A stretch of 11,530 nucleotides of DNA from positions 1 to 11,530 of the forward strand of contig JADGJL010000625.1 in NCBI GenBank assembly GCA_027600665.1, given 5' to 3'. Shown here one piece after another: positions 8,014 to 11,530 of the stretch. The position numbers and the translations under genes are program-made. Origin of the DNA: Irineochytrium annulatum (taxonomy: Eukaryota > Chytridiomycota > Chytridiomycetes > Chytridiales > Chytridiaceae). The notes beneath the pieces are model-generated. The model did no database searches and had not been told where the DNA came from. It worked only from the letters and a program-made list of their open reading frames with translations. Within the stretch, counting starts at the first letter, position 1; every line of letters begins with the position of its first letter.

Positions 8014-10416
8014 TTATTCGTCGACATTCTCATAGGCGATGCCCGCCTCCGAGTCGTTCGCACTTGACTTATGCTTCGGAGTGAAGTGGAAGTCTGCCGG
8101 AGTTGGGCCCTTCGTGGTCATTCGAGACCATCAGTACCGATGTCAGTCGCGTGCAACTTACCAGCAGCATCTCCGTGATTTTAATCCAATCCGTCGCGAT
8201 CGGGCTCGCCATCAATGTCTCCAAGTCATCCCTTAGGACACCTTGTGAGCGTCCGCCAGGGTAAAAATGGTACAAACCTGCCGTAGAAAGGCGGTGGCCG
8301 CTGATTCACCTTTTGGGGCAGCACCTCCAAAAGCTCCACGGGTACATAACGGTACAGGAACGACAGCCACTCTAACATGTAACGCCTGGTGGTATTAACG
8401 CCCATAGTGTCCGATCCCCAGTGCTCCAACCCGAAGTTTGCAAAGTCACGAAGGATGTCCAACCTCTCCGACGACCGGATGTCGTACACCTTGCGCTCCT
8501 TGATCTCTTTGAAAATCCAAGGCTTCATCAAAGCACCACGGCCGATCATCACCCCGCCGACCTTGTTGTTCGGGTTATTCAGGTGTCCGTAGTAATCCTC
8601 ATGGCTCAGCACGTCCCCGTTGCCGAAAAAATTGACATGCTCGCCGACATCTGACACAACAGTCGACGCGACCTGGTTGATGTAATCCCAGTCCGCAAAC
8701 TTAGAGTACCTCTGCTCCTTTGACCGCCCGTGCAGCGTGATGATGCTCGCGCCGCACTGCTTCAGCATTGGCGCCAGCTTGTGCGCGACCAAGCTGTCGG
8801 ACTTCACGCCAGTGCGCAGCTTCACGCTTACGGGGATGTTCAGCACCCGACCCATGCCTAGGACAATCTCCTTCAACCTGTTTCGGCGGTCCAGGAGCGC
8901 GGATCCCGAGCCGCCACGCGTGATGAGGTCGATGGGGCACCCACAGTTTAGGTCAACGAAGTCGATGTCCGGGCAGTGGAGGCGGACCATCTCGGCGGCC
9001 TTCGTTGCTGTCTGGAAGTTATGCGCGGAAATCTGAACGCCAAAGATGTCCTCGTCCGGGTGCCGCCTCATTAGCGCCCACTCGGGATTATGGCCAGACA
9101 GAAGTTTGGTTGACACGGCCATCTCTACAAGACTCATTAGAACCCGCATGAAAGAACGAGACGAAAATACCGCCACAAGTAACGTCCGCGCCAAACTTCT
9201 TCGCAATACGACGGAAGGGCACGTTCCCAACGGTCGTGAGCGGCGCCAAGTAGATCTTCCCCCGAAGGTCAATTGTTTTCTTCTTTGGGAACCGCGACAT
9301 GAAGGCGGCGGTTTCCTCCTCGTACTTGCTCTGCTTCGCAAGGTAAGCCTCACGCTCCGCTTGGTCAATTTTTGCAAACTGCCTGTCGTAGTCGTCGCCT
9401 GTCGGCATGCTTTCGTCCACGCCACCGGTTGCTTGCTGATTGGGGGCCCCCGCAGACGTCCCAACGTTTGCAACCTCGCTCGTCACTACGCTAGCGTCAC
9501 CGTCTGAGGCTGCCGCTGGCTCGACTTCCATCGCGCTATTCGCGTCTGCGGCCGCCACTTCGGCTTTCGCCGCGCTCTTCCGCTCCTCAGCCCACAGCTT
9601 AATGATCTTACGACTGAAGTTATCCTTCGCCCCGATCGCGCTCTTGCTCAGCTCCATCCACTTCGTAGCATCATCGAACCCAGGAGTCGGCACGTTATTC
9701 TTCTGGATGTTCCGCAGCGTCTCCTTGTTGACCCAATTCATCAACTCCTTCGACGTCCCAACCTCCGCAACCAACTTATGATTAACCAGCTGCTCCGTAT
9801 GCGGCCCCGTGTGCGCCCCCGCGAAGCGACACCGCACCCCAAACTTGCACCTCCCGAACGTCTCATACAGCCGACACGTCGTACCAATGTCGGCGCCCTT
9901 CGCGGCCAGGAACGCGTCCACGTCGTGGGGGAACTTGCAGGACTCCCCGCGCGTGCAACCGCCTTCCGACACGAACTCGTTGCAGATCTGGACGCCGTCC
10001 GTCGCCGTGCCCCTCTCCCGGGCCTTGTTCATACCGCGGCTCTTCTTGTCGTAGTCCCGCCCTTTGCCACCTCGTCCGCGCCCGCGGCCGCCGCGCCCTC
10101 CTTTCCCACCCCCCCGCGATCGACCGTCTCCGTAGCCGCCGTTTGGGTCGATGTCGTTCGCAGCGTCGTGTGCAGGCGCGTAGTCGTCGTTCGAGCGTTG
10201 CTTCTTCTCCGCCGCCTCGACAGGTGCGCCGTTGAACGACTCACCGGACGCGCCTTCCGACGGAGTCTTTGAGCTCTCGGCAGGTCGCTTCCTCGCCAAT
10301 GATGCGGCATCGACCACCTTTCGCAAATATTGCGCTTTTATTGCGGCCGTCCCGGCTGGCGTGGATTGAACGGCCGAGGCTGAGGTATTCAAGGCAGCGT
10401 TGATAGGCACGTCCAT
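8014..10416 (-). CDS. DUS3: tRNA-dihydrouridine synthase 3 (CCCH-finger Dus3)
   Basis: FMN- and NADPH-dependent enzyme that reduces uridine 47 in the variable loop of cytosolic tRNAs; homologues also modify some mRNAs. Exons: 10416-9171, 9124-8278, 8231-8162 and 8109-8014, with introns of 46, 46 and 52 nt, giving 752 residues. Seen in order: a low-complexity N-terminus; an Arg/Gly-rich stretch (98-120); two CCCH zinc fingers (C145, C154, C160, H164 and C181, C190, C196, H202); an acidic Ala-rich linker; and the Dus TIM barrel from about 385 ([16 protein letters not shown]). Catalytic C478 lies in [26 protein letters not shown] and [11 protein letters not shown] follow, ending with the family's ITEMLL/GPTPADF...PKHK. 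Every splice join restores a conserved word, for example TCG/EMAV. The start is the first ATG and lies 106 nt from the divergent HSCB start. Confidence 0.96.
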
Positions 10417-10522
10417 TACAGATCAAAAGCTTCCTTTAGCGTCGACGTGTGAAGACAGCGCGCAAAGGTCCGTCGAAAATGCGTTCTCCGTCACTTTTTT
10501 GGACGCCAGTGGCTTGAGCACC
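10417..10522. promoter_or_regulatory. Compact bidirectional promoter between DUS3 and HSCB
   Basis: Only 106 nt lie between the two divergent ATG codons. No TATA or CCAAT box is visible. A short T tract (about 10495-10500) lies 23 nt before the HSCB ATG, which sits in a CACCATG context like that of CCT5. Bidirectional activity is inferred from spacing alone. Confidence 0.5.
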
Positions 10523-11486
10523 ATGTTGGCTCGCCCTCTTTCTCTCTTGAAAGCCCCCTCCAAATGGCCGTCCGCACGGCTCCCAGCGCCTGGACCGAGC
10601 ATCCTCCACACTCGGTATCGATTGGCCTGCCTGCGATCATTACACTTCACTGCCAGCACGGCCTGTCCCCAGCGAGCCGCTCCTTCACTCCCGCCGAGCC
10701 GCTGCTGGAAGTGCGGCGTCGTCCAGACTCCGTCCGCAGTGTGCAAGTCCCCCCACGCCGCCTCGCACAAGGAGGACGGCTGCGGCGCGATTCAACCCGT
10801 TTCACACTGGACCACCTACTTTGACGTCTTCGAGCAGGGCGAGGGCCGCTCTCTTTTCACAGCCACCGGCGATGGGCGGCGATGGGAGTTCGACATTGAT
10901 TTGGCGGAGCTGAAGCGACGGTTTTTGAGGCTGCAGCAGGCCGTTCATCCGGATGCAAATGCGCAGAAGTCGGAGGTGTGTGGTCGTGCCGCTCTCTTTG
11001 ATGAGCTGAAGTTTTGCCGTCAGGAAGAAAAGAAATACTCGGATATGCAGTCATCGTTTATAAACAAAGCATTCCAGACGCTTCGGGATCCGTTGCTACG
11101 CGCAAGATATCTCGTAAGTAGTAATGTCACGTTTGGCCGCTTTTTAAGCATGTTAGCTTCACTTAAATGACGTACACATTGAGGAGTCAGAACCCCTGCA
11201 AGATCCGGCAGTCATTTCGGATGTGATGGATGTGTGGGAGGCCATCGGGGACCGGACATCCAAAGCCGAATTGGAAAATCTGCGACTTGAGAATGACGGT
11301 CGGTCGATTTTGCGCGGACGAAAACACTGACTTATGACAGAGCGCTTCGAAGCCGCCGAAAGGGCGATATCGTTGTGCTTTAAGAGCGGCGATTTGGCGG
11401 GAGCGAAGGCGAAAGTGATGGAGCTGGCGTATTGGAACACCTTGCGAGAGAAGCTGTCAGATCTCCATAGTTCTGATGGTATTTGA
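10523..11486 (+). CDS. HSCB: Mitochondrial Fe-S cluster co-chaperone HscB/Jac1 (J-domain protein)
   Basis: J-domain co-chaperone that delivers the Isu scaffold to the mitochondrial Hsp70 so that the Fe-S cluster can be passed on. Exons: 10523-10975, 11024-11113, 11157-11298 and 11341-11486, with introns of 48, 43 and 42 nt, giving 276 residues. Seen: an Arg/Ser/Leu-rich N-terminus without acidic residues (about 1-60), a likely mitochondrial presequence; a CWKCG cysteine motif (C61, C64) with C74 and C87 behind it; a J domain (about 97-180) with the essential HPD at 142-144; and a C-terminal three-helix HscB domain (DPAVISDVMDVWEAI ... KVMELAYWNTLREKL). The family's second zinc pair, normally C-x2-C just before the J domain, is irregular here. 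ATG 10523 is chosen for its CACC context and the presequence; the open frame extends upstream without an ATG. The first intron is in frame and stop-free, but removing it gives the expected spacing to KYSDMQSSFINKAFQTL. Confidence 0.93.
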
Positions 11487-11530
11487 TGCTGAATGTATTT
11501 TTTGTATGCATTGAAGTTATCCCGTTATTC

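Noticed and set aside
9778..10272. 164-residue open frame on the plus strand
   Set aside because: Lies fully antisense to exon 1 of DUS3, opposite its G/C-rich Arg/Gly and zinc-finger region; composition is simply the complement of that sequence and no family is recognisable.

Overview
This is nuclear DNA from a eukaryote with compact, intron-rich, tightly packed genes. It is most likely a fungus, and probably an early-diverging (chytrid- or zoosporic-type) lineage rather than a yeast. The protein sequences look fungal: a Swi3/Rsc8-type SWIRM-SANT subunit, an Ariadne RBR ligase whose IBR has a fungal-style core, and Dus3 with two CCCH fingers. The mitochondrial HscB co-chaperone keeps an N-terminal cysteine motif that budding-yeast Jac1 lacks. 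The lineage is an inference from family knowledge; no search was run.

Six protein-coding genes were reconstructed by joining exons. They contain 22 inferred GT-AG introns, 20 of them 42-73 nt, plus one of 96 and one of 142 nt. Many carry a CTAAT/CTAAC/TTAAC/CTGAC branch-site-like motif shortly before the acceptor. Every spliced model gives an intact reading frame of the length expected for its family.

Layout: positions 1-537 hold no recognisable gene. Gene 1 (538-2363, +) is a SWI/SNF-RSC core subunit. Gene 2 (2508-4283, -) is an Ariadne-type RBR E3 ubiquitin ligase. Gene 3 (4397-6411, +) is chaperonin subunit CCT5. Gene 4 (6556-7879, +) is an unrecognised single-pass membrane protein with a Gly/Tyr/Gln-rich, prion-like cytosolic tail. 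Gene 5 (8014-10416, -) is tRNA-dihydrouridine synthase Dus3. Gene 6 (10523-11486, +) is the mitochondrial Fe-S co-chaperone HscB/Jac1.

The arrangement alternates. Genes 1/2 and 4/5 converge, with 144 and 134 nt between stop codons. Genes 2/3 and 5/6 diverge from intergenic stretches of only 113 and 106 nt that must hold both promoters. Genes 3 and 4 are in tandem, 144 nt apart. Five of the six genes are conserved housekeeping genes (chromatin remodelling, ubiquitin ligation, protein folding, tRNA modification, Fe-S assembly). I see no mobile element, CRISPR array, tRNA or rRNA. The one part that looks truly undescribed is gene 4: a signal peptide, a Pro/Ala/Ser-rich ectodomain, one membrane helix, and a tail of two different tandem repeat arrays separated exactly by an intron.
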